Shown here: positions 6,991 through 15,197 of the stretch, one piece after another
How positions within the stretch are numbered: position 1 is the stretch's first letter
Layout of the letters: every line of letters begins with the position of its first letter
Origin: an uncultured Prevotellaceae bacterium
Lineage (GTDB): Bacteria; Bacteroidota; Bacteroidia; Bacteroidales; Bacteroidaceae
Length of the DNA stretch: 55,050 nt
NCBI GenBank assembly: GCA_900315075.1
Contig: OMXV01000025.1
Span: 1 to 55,050 of the forward strand
Reading direction: 5' to 3'
Made by a program: the position numbers and the translations under genes
Notes under the pieces: generated by a model
Seen by the model: only the letters and a program-made list of their open reading frames with translations
Told to the model about the DNA's origin: nothing
Databases searched by the model: none

Positions 6991-7556
6991 ATGAAGGTCC
7001 ACCTCGGCAGCACGATGTCGGTGACCGACAGTCTCGGCAACACCGTCCAGCAGGTGGAATACACCCCGTGGGGTGAGGTCTTCGTGGAGCAGCGCAGCGG
7101 CAATTCCAACTTCGCCACCCCCTACCTCTTCAACGGCAAGGAGTTAGACGAGGAGACCGGGCTGTACTATTATGGCGCAAGATACTATTACCCTAAATTG
7201 AGCCTTTGGTACTCGACCGACCCGATGCAAATGGACTACCCATGGGTGAGTACGTATGGATATTGTCTGGGGAATCCAATCAATGCTATCGACTCTTATG
7301 GTACTGATGTTATCTGGTCAATGGGTAAAGGTCCATATACAGATATCATCAAAGCCCTAAATAAAACTAAAGAGGTCTTCATATGACCTCTGTGAGGTCA
7401 CACGAAGACCTCTTTAGTTATGGATATGATTTGATTAGTTTTTATGGTGCCGTCAATAGTTTCATATCGGCAAAAGGATATGACAATCGGGGATACACGA
7501 CAGGATATATAAAAGAAGAACCATTGATTATGAATTTTTTACCTGTTAAATATTGA
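6991..7556 (+). pseudogene. Truncated Rhs core with frameshifted toxin tail
   Basis: From the ATG at 6991 the sequence encodes HLGSTMSVTDSLGNTVQQ through GNPINAIDSYG, nearly the same Rhs core as at 2979-3262. The tail frame stops at 7384-7386, inside a 12-bp inverted repeat. In another frame, from 7383 to 7556, the sequence continues as SYGYDLISFYGAVNSFISAK and ends at a stop 5 nt before the next gene. This is how the missing end of the tip would look if the two halves were joined, so I read it as one gene broken by a shift at the inverted repeat. Alternatively 7383-7556 is a separate 57-codon frame coupled by ATGA. Tip activity is unknown. Confidence 0.55.
7369..7415. repeat. Nested inverted repeat at the tail frameshift
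   Basis: AAAGAGGTCTTC (7369-7380) is perfectly inverted as GAAGACCTCTTT (7404-7415). Inside, TGACCTC and GAGGTCA form a second 7-bp stem. The Rhs tail frame ends inside it, and no T run follows, so it is not a normal terminator. Confidence 0.8.
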
Positions 7557-7561
7557 ATACA

Positions 7562-8113
7562 ATGAACTCAAGAATATTCTTCTTTTTCTTTAGCATCTTA
7601 TTTGTGAGTTGCAAAACCACTAATTCATGTGATGCCTATTTCTCACCAGTATCGGTGGATAAAATAAGAGATATACCTCTGCAAGATATTAAATACAAGA
7701 CAGAATTGATGGATTATCATTTCCCTGAGATTGGTAGTTATGATGAGCCTCAAATTGCATGCAATATAAGGTATGACACGTTATCACATGTTACTGTTAT
7801 TGTAACTGGCTATATTGTTCTTAGAGATATTGACGAGACTAAGAATACTCAAATTGTTGACTCCGTCGCTATAAATTGGTTTGCTGTCAGGAGAAGCAAT
7901 CATGCAATGGAATTTTATTCCAATGATCCCCAAAAGGTACATCTATTTAACTACAGGCCATGGAAAGATTGTCCTCTTCCCAAGTCAGTCAGAGATGAAA
8001 TCAGAGAAGACTTCTTAATCAGAATGAAATATAGGAAGTATCACCTAAAAGAAGATCGGGAAGTAAAAACTATTTATATCACTTGGCCTTATAGATTATG
8101 GGATACTGAATAA
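7562..8113 (+). CDS. Lipoprotein, candidate immunity partner
   Basis: This 183-aa protein begins MNSRIFFFFFSILFVSC, a signal peptide with lipobox (cysteine at about residue 17). I prefer the ATG at 7562 over an in-frame TTG at 7553. The mature part (DIKYKTELMDYHFPEIGSY, VTVIVTGYIVLRD) is not recognised. It starts 5 nt after the end of the frameshifted toxin tail, the position of an immunity gene, and a new Rhs core follows. The role is inferred from position. Confidence 0.5.
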   Translation: MNSRIFFFFFSILFVSCKTTNSCDAYFSPVSVDKIRDIPLQDIKYKTELMDYHFPEIGSYDEPQIACNIRYDTLSHVTVIVTGYIVLRDIDETKNTQIVDSVAINWFAVRRSNHAMEFYSNDPQKVHLFNYRPWKDCPLPKSVRDEIREDFLIRMKYRKYHLKEDREVKTIYITWPYRLWDTE

Positions 8114-8180
8114 TTATAGATAATGAGCCGAGATGATTAGATAATGAGCAATATTTTTATAGTTCGCAATAACTTGTATA

Positions 8181-8948
8181 ATGATACAGATGAAAGCAAA
8201 ATGGAGCTACGATGCCAACGGCACCCCTCAGAAGATATACTTCACCAACGGCAACGTGACGAAATATGTCTATAGTGCCACAGGGCAGAAGCTCGGTGTG
8301 GAGTACTATGTCGCGGCGCCGAATGTCACCGTGACTTTCGGCACGGAGCCGGATGCGCTCACTCAGAGCCAGACCATGTATGCCGGCTCAAGGCAGTACC
8401 TGCTCGGCGGCAGCCTTGTCACGGAGGACGGCATGGTGGACAGGTTCCTCTTCGACGGCGGCAATGCGAAGGCATCGGCTGTGAATCCCACGACCTACAC
8501 CTTCTCATTTTACTACTACAACCAGGACCACTTAGGCAACAACCGCGAGGTGGTCGATTCGGCGGGAGTGGTGAGGCAGATAACGCACTACTATCCCTTC
8601 GGCACCCCATACGCCGACCCATCGACTATACTGAATGCCAGCCTCCAGCCGTATAAGTACAATTTTTCGATTGAGCGAGGGAAGAGAAAGCCTGCTTGCT
8701 CTTCTGAGCGTGAGAAAAATCGACCGGAGGTCAACGGCAAGGAACTCGACCGCATGCACGGCCTCGACACCTACGACTATGGGGCACGGCAATATAACCC
8801 CGTCACCGCACGGTGGGACAGGATGGACCCGCTCTGCGAGAAATACTACAGCATCAGCCCGTATGTGTACTGTATGAACAATCCTGTTATGTTTCTGGAT
8901 CCTGATGGAAGAACCGTAGAAGCAGACAGTCTTTCACAAATGAATATT
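8181..8948 (+). pseudogene. Rhs core protein, 5' part interrupted by the IS21-type element
   Basis: The ATG at 8181 begins a short Rhs core: KWSYDANGTPQKIYFTNG, YNQDHLGNNREVVDSAG, HYYPFGTPYAD, NGKELDRMHGLDTYDYGARQ, then YVYCMNNPVMFLDPDGR. It differs from the core type at 2979 and 6997. The rest of the Rhs shell is missing, so it is again an orphan tip. A 72-nt in-frame insertion lies at 8663-8734, inside the core between KYN and GKELD. The coding frame is cut at 8948 by the IS21-type element and continues exactly in frame at 11861; joined, the protein would be 438 aa. Confidence 0.75.
8663..8734 (+). repeat. In-frame 72-bp quasi-palindromic insertion in the Rhs core
   Basis: Rhs cores normally run from KYN directly into GKEL. 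Here 24 extra codons, rich in R, K, E and S, stand between. The inserted DNA has an inner stem GAAGAGAAAGC / GCTTGCTCTTC (one mismatch, loop CT) and an outer stem TTTTTC / GAAAAA. The frame is kept and no stop is introduced. Confidence 0.65.
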
Positions 8949-8952
8949 TGCG

Positions 8953-9371
8953 TAATCCGCCCTATACCCGTTCAAATTCCGGGAGCTCTTCAAGGCTCCG
9001 ATGAGGTGTGAAAACGCCACATTTTGATGTCCATTCATTCAGAAAAAGAATGAAAAGATGGACATTTTGGACATTCGAACGACGTTTTTCCGCCGCATAG
9101 CCGTTCACCTCGAAAACGGAGGTGCGGAAGCGACGTTTTTCCGCCCGATACCCGTTCAAATGGCGGGAGGTCGGGAAACTATTCCGCCCGATACCCGTTC
9201 ATTTCCGATGGGGACGGCTGTCGTTTCCGGCATCCTTTTTCCGACGCATGCCCGTTCACGCACGACGATGGCCGACGCGGGATGCCGCGGCCTTTTTCCG
9301 GTCCATTCCCGTTCATCCAGGATGCAGGCGGATGCCGCGCCGGCGATCCTTTTCCGGCCGATACCCGTTCA
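8953..9371 (+). repeat. IS21 left-end array of seven 22-bp repeats
   Basis: Copies of a motif ending in CCCGTTCA or a close variant lie at 8953-8974, 9086-9107, 9137-9158, 9180-9201, 9237-9258, 9294-9315 and 9350-9371, mostly 43-57 bp apart. Reverse-complement copies occur at the right end near 11804 and 11827. They are probably transposase binding sites. The open frame running through them upstream of istA is not a gene. Confidence 0.8.
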
Positions 9372-9390
9372 CTTTGCGGTGGTCTTCCAT

Positions 9391-9398
9391 TATCTTTG
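9391..9398 (+). promoter_or_regulatory. -7 box of istA
   Basis: TATCTTTG at 9391-9398 fits TAnnTTTG. The first in-frame ATG is at 9406, 7 nt beyond, so initiation is near-leaderless or starts at a later ATG (9433). Confidence 0.5.
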
Positions 9399-9405
9399 TA
9401 CTGGA

Positions 9406-11013
9406 ATGCATACATCAATCACCAGTACGACAATGGCAGGAACAGTAAAGGAAATGAACCTAATCAAGCAAGTGATCCAGCTGAAGCAGCTGGGCGAATC
9501 AAACCGCGGCATAGCCCGCAAGTTACCAATCAACAAAGAAACGGTCAACGGCTACATGCAGACCATCAAGGCCAACGGATGGAAGATGGACGACCTGCTG
9601 GCCGTTGACGACCCCGAGCTGGAGCGCATGTTCCATGCTGGCAGCCCGGCCTACACCGACAAGCGCATGGAGGAGTTCCTGCGCCTTCTTCCCTATTTCC
9701 GCGAGCAGCTCTCCGACCGCAAGCTGCACGTCACGCGCCAGCTACTGTGGGAGGAGTACCGCCAGACACACCCCGACGGCTACGGCAAGTCGCAGTTCTA
9801 CGACCACCTGAAACAGAACCTCGTGGCTCAGAAGGACGTCACCACGGTGCTGGCGACGACCTACAAGCCAGGTGAGAAACTGATGGTGGACTTCGCGGGC
9901 GACAAGCTCCCGTATGTCGACCTGGAGACGGGGGAGGTGGTCAGGGCGGAGGTGTTCGTCGGTTGCATGCCCTACAGCGACTACATCTTCGTCTGGTGCG
10001 TCCCCTCGCAGCGCACGGAGGACTTCCTCTTCGCCCTGCGCATGTGCCTGGAGCACCTCGGCGGCGTGCCGCCGATAGTCACGCCCGACAACCTGAAGGC
10101 CGCAGTCATCAAGCCCGACAGGCACGAGCCCACGCTCAACGCCGCCCTCCGCGACATGGGAAACCACTACCGCTTCACCGTGCTGCCCTGCGACCCCGGG
10201 GAGCCTACCCAGAAGGCGCTCGTGGAAGACGCCGTGCGCATCACCTACAACCGGATAGCCGCAAGGCTCAGGGGGCGGGAGTTCCACTCGCTTCACGAGC
10301 TCAACAAGGCCGTAGGCGAGCAGAATATGATGCTCAACCAGACCCGCATGCAGAAGCGCCCCTACACCCGCGAGGAGCGCTTCCACGCCATGGAGAGACC
10401 GTTGCTGCAGCCCCTTCCCGACACCATCTTCGAGATGCGCTACTACGCCGACCTGAAGGTGGGGAGCAACAACTTCGTCGAGTTGCGCCACGACAAAGTC
10501 ACACACTTCTACAGCGCCCCCTACGTCCACATCGGGAGGATGGCCAGGGTCATCTTCACGCGCTCATGGGTGAAGATTTATGTCGACAACCAGCTGGTGG
10601 CCACCCATGACCGCAGCCACGTCTACGGCCATACCTACGTTGAGGAGCATCTGGCCTCCAAGTCGAACGCCATCCTGGAGCGCTCCGCGGCAAAATATGT
10701 GTCGTGGGCGGGCAGGAAGTCGGAGGACTGCAAGGCCTACATCGAGGAGATCTTCAACCCGCAGCGCACCAACAAGCCCGAGGAGGTGTACTACCGCCTC
10801 TGCGCAGCCATACTCTCGTCGTACAAGAAGTACGAGGGCGAGCTGGTGGACCTCACATGCCGGCAGTGCCTCGACAACCGCATCTTCACGTACAAGAAGT
10901 TCGAGGCCATCCTCAAGAACAACTATCTCACGCAGTCATCTGACGAGCCCTGCCTGTTCGCACCCGTCCCCACGGACCACGCCAACATGCGGGGAAGCGG
11001 ATACTTCAAGTAG
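9406..11013 (+). CDS. istA: IS21-family transposase IstA
   Basis: This protein of about 535 aa starts with a helix-turn-helix (IKQVIQLKQLGESNRGIARKL) and has an rve-type DDE core: D in KLMVDFAGDK, D in IVTPDNLKAAV, E in KALVEDAVRITYNRI. The C-terminal Mu-type domain follows. I start it at the ATG at 9406 because the -7 box ends 7 nt before; 9433 (MAGTVKEM) is an equally good start. The frame is open much further upstream only because the left-end repeats contain no stop. It is very GC-rich compared with the interrupted toxin tail. istB follows 35 nt later. Confidence 0.93.
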   Translation: MHTSITSTTMAGTVKEMNLIKQVIQLKQLGESNRGIARKLPINKETVNGYMQTIKANGWKMDDLLAVDDPELERMFHAGSPAYTDKRMEEFLRLLPYFREQLSDRKLHVTRQLLWEEYRQTHPDGYGKSQFYDHLKQNLVAQKDVTTVLATTYKPGEKLMVDFAGDKLPYVDLETGEVVRAEVFVGCMPYSDYIFVWCVPSQRTEDFLFALRMCLEHLGGVPPIVTPDNLKAAVIKPDRHEPTLNAALRDMGNHYRFTVLPCDPGEPTQKALVEDAVRITYNRIAARLRGREFHSLHELNKAVGEQNMMLNQTRMQKRPYTREERFHAMERPLLQPLPDTIFEMRYYADLKVGSNNFVELRHDKVTHFYSAPYVHIGRMARVIFTRSWVKIYVDNQLVATHDRSHVYGHTYVEEHLASKSNAILERSAAKYVSWAGRKSEDCKAYIEEIFNPQRTNKPEEVYYRLCAAILSSYKKYEGELVDLTCRQCLDNRIFTYKKFEAILKNNYLTQSSDEPCLFAPVPTDHANMRGSGYFK

Positions 11014-11048
11014 CCAACCACAAACCAATCTACAAATCACATAGGATT

Positions 11049-11771
11049 ATGACAGACGAAACCGTAAGGGCCCTGCACGGGCTCAAGCTGCCGGGAATGG
11101 CAGGATGCTGGACGTCGCTGGAAGAGACGCACCGGCTCGACAAACTATCACTGCGCGACGGCATGCAGCTGATGCTGCAGCATGAGCGCGACACTCGCCA
11201 GGCGAACCGCATCGCCAGGCTCATCAGGAACGCCGGTCTCCGGCTGAAGGCCACCATGGAGGAGCTGGAGACAGACACAACGCGCGGAATACCCGCAGCG
11301 GATGCGGCCGACCTTGCAACGGGCGGCTACATCAGGGACGGGCGGACCATCATCATCTGCGGTCCGACGGGCACGGGCAAGTCCTACTTCGCCTGTGCCC
11401 TCGGCGAGCGTGCATGTAGGCAGGGCGTCAAAACCCTCTACTTCACCATGAACACGCTCATAGAGAACCTGAGGCTGGTGAGGCTGGAAGGACGTGAGGC
11501 CAACTTCTTCCGGAAACTCTCAGACCACGAACTGGTCATCATAGACGACTTCGGGATGGTCAGGCTAGAGGGGCAGACGCAGCATGACTTCGAGCAAATC
11601 ATTGATGACAGGTACAACAGGAAAGCACTCATCCTGACAAGCCAACTGCCTGTCACTGACTGGTATGGAGTCTTCCAAAGCGAACTTATTGCGGAGGCAT
11701 GCCTAGATCGCATTGCACATAAATCGAAGAGATTTTTACTATCTGGTGAAAGTCTTAGAAAAAAATATTAA
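11049..11771 (+). CDS. istB: IS21-family ATPase helper IstB
   Basis: This 240-aa AAA+ ATPase helps IstA in target capture and strand transfer. It has an IstB-type N-terminal helical region, Walker A GPTGTGKS (about residues 104-111), Walker B ELVIIDDF, and the sensor-like LTSQLP. It is complete, and its stop at 11769-11771 lies in an outward-facing promoter-like TAACTTTG. Confidence 0.95.
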   Translation: MTDETVRALHGLKLPGMAGCWTSLEETHRLDKLSLRDGMQLMLQHERDTRQANRIARLIRNAGLRLKATMEELETDTTRGIPAADAADLATGGYIRDGRTIIICGPTGTGKSYFACALGERACRQGVKTLYFTMNTLIENLRLVRLEGREANFFRKLSDHELVIIDDFGMVRLEGQTQHDFEQIIDDRYNRKALILTSQLPVTDWYGVFQSELIAEACLDRIAHKSKRFLLSGESLRKKY

Positions 11772-11776
11772 CTTTG
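11769..11776 (+). promoter_or_regulatory. Possible outward promoter at the IS21 right end
   Basis: TAACTTTG at 11769-11776 fits the -7 box and points out of the element towards the severed toxin tail and its partner gene. I see no clear -33 TTTG, so this is tentative. Confidence 0.35.
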
Positions 11777-11860
11777 CCGACGAAATAGAAAATCACCAAC
11801 CGAGTGAACGGATATCATCGGAATTGGTGAACGGCTATCGCCGGAATACGCATGAATATT

Positions 11861-12409
11861 ATTAATACGGTTACGCCAGAGGAAGCGGAATATATTCAAT
11901 TTGATGAAAATGGAGTGATAAATGTTGATTTAATAAATAAGTGTAACAGTACATCGGAAAAATTCTTATCTATAAAACAGTTAGCATTGTCTGAGGATAA
12001 TTATTATGTATTCAAAGTAGCGGACAAAGACCACAAAGGTGAAGCATTTTATGACAACACAAACAGTGGTGGAGATTTCCATAGGGGAGTAACCGAAATG
12101 CCAAAAGCCCTAATAGACCCATCTCCAGATAATAATATTTATATTCTTGTAGGAGCCTGCCTTTCCCCCGAACAACAAGTTATGACGACCGCCCATGAAG
12201 CCTATGGGCATGGATATTTGTATGATATTACAGGCTCTTTTATAGCCGCATCGCATAAATTTGTGCCAGGAGTGAGAATGGAATGGGATAAAGAATTAAA
12301 TAAAGAATCTTATATGTTGATTAGGGTGGATACAAACAAAACGTTAGCCGATAGAATAAACATCGTGGTAAATCAAGCAAAATATAATTATGAAAAAAGG
12401 ATCAAATAA
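11861..12409 (+). pseudogene. HEAYGH metalloprotease-like Rhs tip, 3' part
   Basis: This is the C-terminal toxin domain of the Rhs protein interrupted by IS21, continuing in frame from 8948. It begins INTVTPEEAEYIQFDENGV and contains DPSPDNNIYILVG and then TTAHEAYGHGYLYD. HEAYGH is a His-Glu-x-x-x-His arrangement that could bind zinc, suggesting a metallopeptidase-like tip. I recall this domain type at the ends of other Bacteroidales Rhs proteins. The junction with the IS creates an ATG at 11852-11854, so a 185-aa tail could be translated alone. The tail overlaps its presumed immunity gene by 20 nt. The activity is inferred. Confidence 0.6.
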
Positions 12410-12869
12410 AATTATTATTTTATTAATAATACTAATCGCACATTCCAGTCAAATGCTATCTCAGATAAAGACTGATACAATAGATATCGGAAAAAATAGA
12501 GACATAATTATTATCTCCTATCCCGAAAAATCAAAAGTTAGTAATACCTACTATGAGGAAGGTTTCTTCAGAGACATAACTTGCATAGAAGACACTGCTT
12601 TAGTTGGAATACATTTTGGGGGAATGGCGTATTTTGATCTTGTAATGGGTTCTCAAGAAATAAACATTTCAAGTGAGTATGTTATAGCAAATGATTTTCG
12701 ACAGACTCGTGGATTCTATTATTTGAATGGTGAGAAGAAATATTTTCGAGAAGATAATATTTATAAATATTACATTGACTTATATTATACTAATGTCCCT
12801 GAAGATAAAATCTTATTTTATGAATCGTTATTAAATTCCATCAAATATTTAGTAAATCAAAATGAGTAG
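12390..12869 (+). CDS. Secreted protein, candidate immunity partner of the HEAYGH tip
   Basis: This 159-aa protein has an N-terminal signal peptide (IIILLIILIAHSSQMLSQ) without a lipobox cysteine, so a periplasmic or membrane-anchored protein is likely. No known domain is recognised. It overlaps the end of the Rhs tip by 20 nt, has the same AT-rich composition and is the only gene behind the tip, all consistent with an immunity gene, but without direct evidence. Confidence 0.5.
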   Translation: MKKGSNKIIILLIILIAHSSQMLSQIKTDTIDIGKNRDIIIISYPEKSKVSNTYYEEGFFRDITCIEDTALVGIHFGGMAYFDLVMGSQEINISSEYVIANDFRQTRGFYYLNGEKKYFREDNIYKYYIDLYYTNVPEDKILFYESLLNSIKYLVNQNE

Positions 12870-13072
12870 GGAATGGATCATGGGGCTTCAGAAATTATAG
12901 TCCGCATTATTTCCGCATATTCGGTTTTTTCACTATTTTTGCAAGATGAAGAGGGAACTCGGGCACCCTCGCCTGCAAGCACATCCCCACCGCATCAAAC
13001 TCAAAAAATCGAAAAATTGCGGACATACACAGGGTATGTCCCTACAAACTCGCAAACTCACGAACTCAAGCC
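12870..13072 (+). other. Non-coding stretch with promoter-like box and hairpin
   Basis: TATTTTTG at 12934-12941 is a possible -7 box, with an ATG 4 nt later that opens a low-quality 61-codon frame I do not accept. GGACATAC/GTATGTCC (about 13021-13041) form a hairpin. This looks like the former upstream region of the chimeric ORF that follows. Confidence 0.3.
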
Positions 13073-13225
13073 ATGGGTACATATATCAATATCGGGAACG
13101 AGGGATTCAAATCAAAAGGAAATATGAATAAGCCGACAAATAACCCTAACTCCTACGGTCTGATGGACAACTTCACCCTTTCCTATGACGGCAAACGTTG
13201 TTACTTTTTGACCTATCGTTTGTAG
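13073..13225 (+). pseudogene. Chimeric scrap: AAA-ATPase/nuclease start fused to an Rhs repeat end
   Basis: The ATG at 13073 encodes MGTYINIGNEGFKS, the usual opening of the Bacteroidetes AAA-ATPase-like/PD-(D/E)XK family. After 17 codons it switches to PTNNPNSYGLMDNFTLSYDG, an Rhs repeat segment, and stops at 13223-13225. Both parts are truncated, so this marks a deletion junction at the edge of the Rhs region. It overlaps the end of the convergent GH27 gene by 13 bp. Confidence 0.45.
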
Positions 13226-14967
13226 ATGGTCTTTTTGCCTTCACTGATGATGATGGAAAATGGGACGGGAGCCTGTATCAGCCGTCCTTGCAGGTCGTAC
13301 ATCGGTGAATTGTTGAATGGTGATTTGCTGCCGGCTTCCTTGATTCCTGACGCCATCGGGGTGAGATGGATGTAGTCGATGTCGGGCATCCATGAGGTGG
13401 GATTAGAGAGGCGGATGATATTGTTGCCTTTCTCCAATTGGATTGTGATGTTCTTCTTGGCTACGGTCTGCCAGCCACCGGAGTTGACGCTGACAGTCTG
13501 CAATTTAATGCCGTTGACACTGACCGTGATGTTGCGGCTTTCGCCCGAGATATAGGCAATGTCGAGGGTATATTGACCACCCTCCTCGCTATAGACGTTG
13601 CGCCATTGCAGGTCGTTTTCCTCGCTATATCCCAACCAGCCGGCCTTATATCCTGCTGAACAGAAACTGGCTGCCTCATAAATGCCCGTCCGCTCGCTTT
13701 GGTTGTTCTTAATTTCCTGGTAGTCACTGATGTATGCAGTTTCCGCCTCATAGCGTGTGCGCTCTAACCTTTGTTCGCAGTCGGCTACGAAAATACGGGT
13801 GCCATGGGCAGGGACTGTCACTTCATAATCATTCGTGAAGGTACCGACATCCTCTTTTGCGAAAACATCGCGGAGTGCGACGGCACCACCTAAGTCGAGG
13901 TCGGAGAAAGTCACTTTCACCTGACGTTGGTTGTCGTTGGGGTTATAGACGGCAAAGGCTCGGCGGTTGCCGTAGAGTGTTTCTATATCTTTCACAATGA
14001 TATGGCAACCATTGACGAGATTAGCTACATATGCTTGCAGACAAAGAGAATCTTGATTCAAGGCTATCAGTTCCTCATTTTTCAATAAGGCAAGGGTGGT
14101 GGACTTAATGTTGCTCAGGTCGCAACCAATAAGGAGTGGGGATGCCATAATACACCACATACCGAAATGTGTCTTGTCTTCTTCCTCGGTCAGTGTACGT
14201 CCTACTTCGAGCATGTCCATGTCGTTGTAATGACCGTCATAACAATAGGCCGACAAACAGAGATTCTCTGCAAGGATACCTTTCACTGAGCCCCAACTTG
14301 AATTGATATCATGTGTGGTACGCCAAGAAAATGCCACATCGTGGACCCATGTGCCAGGATAATTCCACCGACAGACATTCAATCGTACATCATCGCGACC
14401 TGTATTTTTGATGGCTTGGCTGATGGCTGTATAGCGCTCCTGTGGGTCGAGGGCCAGCCGCTGACTGTTTTGTGGGGCATCGCCACCGCAAAAATCCACT
14501 TTGATGAAGTCGAAGCCACAGTCTAAGAAATAGAAGTCGGCATCGTGTTGGTCGTAGTTGTAGAATCCTACATTCACGCTCAGATAGTCGCCATTATAGT
14601 AATTTCCACAGGTGTTACAACCGGCATCGCTATAGATGCCGGCCTTGAGTCCCTTGGAATGGATGTATTCGGCCACAGGTTTCAGACCATTGGGGAAACG
14701 CGTGGGATGGATGAGCAGTTCGCCCGTCTCAGTGTTTCTTCCGCCAAAGAAGCCATCGTCAATGTTGATATGGTCGAATCCCACGTCTTTCAACCCTTTC
14801 GACACCATGGCATCGGCTTGGCGTTTGATGAGTCGCTCGTTGATATTCACACCGTAAGTGTTCCAAGAACTCCAGCCCATTGTGGGACCATTTTGCGCAA
14901 AAGCCATTAGGTTGGTCAGCCAAAGAATAAACGTAATGGCAGATTTAAAATATCTATGATTGCTCAT
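13213..14967 (-). CDS. Secreted GH27 alpha-galactosidase with C-terminal CBM-like domain
   Basis: This 584-aa secreted enzyme is predicted to release terminal alpha-galactose. A signal peptide is followed directly by the GH27 barrel start (GPTMGWSSWNTYG). The nucleophile is Asp158 in FIKVDFCGG and the likely acid/base is Asp251 in NDMDMLEVG. After the barrel comes a beta-sandwich (to about 400), then a CBM6/35-like module (about 405-545: YEAETAYISDYQEI ... GGWQTVAKKNITIQLEKGNNIIRLSNP). It ends in a short MYDLQGRLIQ...GKKTIYKR tail resembling those of other secreted enzymes here. It lies 230 bp after the CE2 gene, across a family A repeat. It could instead be a beta-L-arabinopyranosidase, also found in GH27. 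Confidence 0.88.
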   Translation of the reverse strand: MSNHRYFKSAITFILWLTNLMAFAQNGPTMGWSSWNTYGVNINERLIKRQADAMVSKGLKDVGFDHINIDDGFFGGRNTETGELLIHPTRFPNGLKPVAEYIHSKGLKAGIYSDAGCNTCGNYYNGDYLSVNVGFYNYDQHDADFYFLDCGFDFIKVDFCGGDAPQNSQRLALDPQERYTAISQAIKNTGRDDVRLNVCRWNYPGTWVHDVAFSWRTTHDINSSWGSVKGILAENLCLSAYCYDGHYNDMDMLEVGRTLTEEEDKTHFGMWCIMASPLLIGCDLSNIKSTTLALLKNEELIALNQDSLCLQAYVANLVNGCHIIVKDIETLYGNRRAFAVYNPNDNQRQVKVTFSDLDLGGAVALRDVFAKEDVGTFTNDYEVTVPAHGTRIFVADCEQRLERTRYEAETAYISDYQEIKNNQSERTGIYEAASFCSAGYKAGWLGYSEENDLQWRNVYSEEGGQYTLDIAYISGESRNITVSVNGIKLQTVSVNSGGWQTVAKKNITIQLEKGNNIIRLSNPTSWMPDIDYIHLTPMASGIKEAGSKSPFNNSPMYDLQGRLIQAPVPFSIIISEGKKTIYKR

Positions 14968-15036
14968 CTTTGTGTAGCTTTATTATGGTTACAGTTTATT
15001 ATATGTAATATCGTAAAAAAATCGATATAACGAAAT

Positions 15037-15195
15037 CCTCAATTTTCAATCCTCAATTTTCAATCCTCAATTTTCAATCTTCAATTTTCAATCCTCAATT
15101 TTCAATCCTCAATTTTCAATCTTCAATAGTAAATGGTAATGTCCCTTTAACTACTCTTTAACTCCCTTTTAACTCCCCTTTAACTACCCTTCAAT
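15037..15195 (-). repeat. Family A 3'-UTR repeat behind the CE2 gene
   Basis: On the minus strand, directly after the CE2 stop, come GTAGTTAAAGGGGAGTTAAA-type units (15147-15190), a GGGACATTACCATTT core (about 15131-15145) and then about 6.5 copies of a 14-bp unit like GATTGAAAATTGAG (15037-15127). The same plan recurs at 27481-27640, 43384-43440 and 44645-44730. Confidence 0.85.
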
Positions 15196-15197
15196 TA

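Larger units (their letters stand above)
8949..11852 (+). mobile_element. IS21-family insertion sequence with 8-bp target duplication
   Basis: The element begins TGCGTAATCC (8949) and ends GGAATACGCA (11852), imperfect inverted repeats starting with TG as in IS21. It is flanked by TGAATATT on both sides (8941-8948 and 11853-11860). It carries istA and istB and is 2904 bp long. The multiple repeats inside the left end and two inverted copies inside the right end (around 11804-11846) match the known IS21 multiple-terminal-repeat design. Removing the element and one duplication restores the Rhs reading frame. Confidence 0.92.

Noticed and set aside
9086-9371. Possible CRISPR array because of regularly spaced repeats
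   Set aside because: The repeats are degenerate, the spacing is uneven (43-57 bp), inverted copies occur at the other end of the element, and there are no cas genes; they are IS21 terminal repeats.
9058-9405. N-terminal extension of istA through the left-end repeats
   Set aside because: The stretch is the repeat array of the IS end; the promoter box and ATG at 9391-9406 lie inside it.
9742-10530. 262-aa minus-strand frame opposite istA
   Set aside because: It is an antisense shadow in GC-rich istA; its H/V/L-rich composition is typical of such shadows.
12873-13131. Two short overlapping frames after the last immunity-like gene
   Set aside because: The protein sequences are proline-rich or basic and unlike any family, in different frames over the same bases; they are better seen as non-coding upstream sequence.
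15037-15127. Possible CRISPR array or phage attachment site in the CAATCCTCAATTTT tandem
   Set aside because: The units are directly adjacent without spacers, and the same simple units recur behind other genes.
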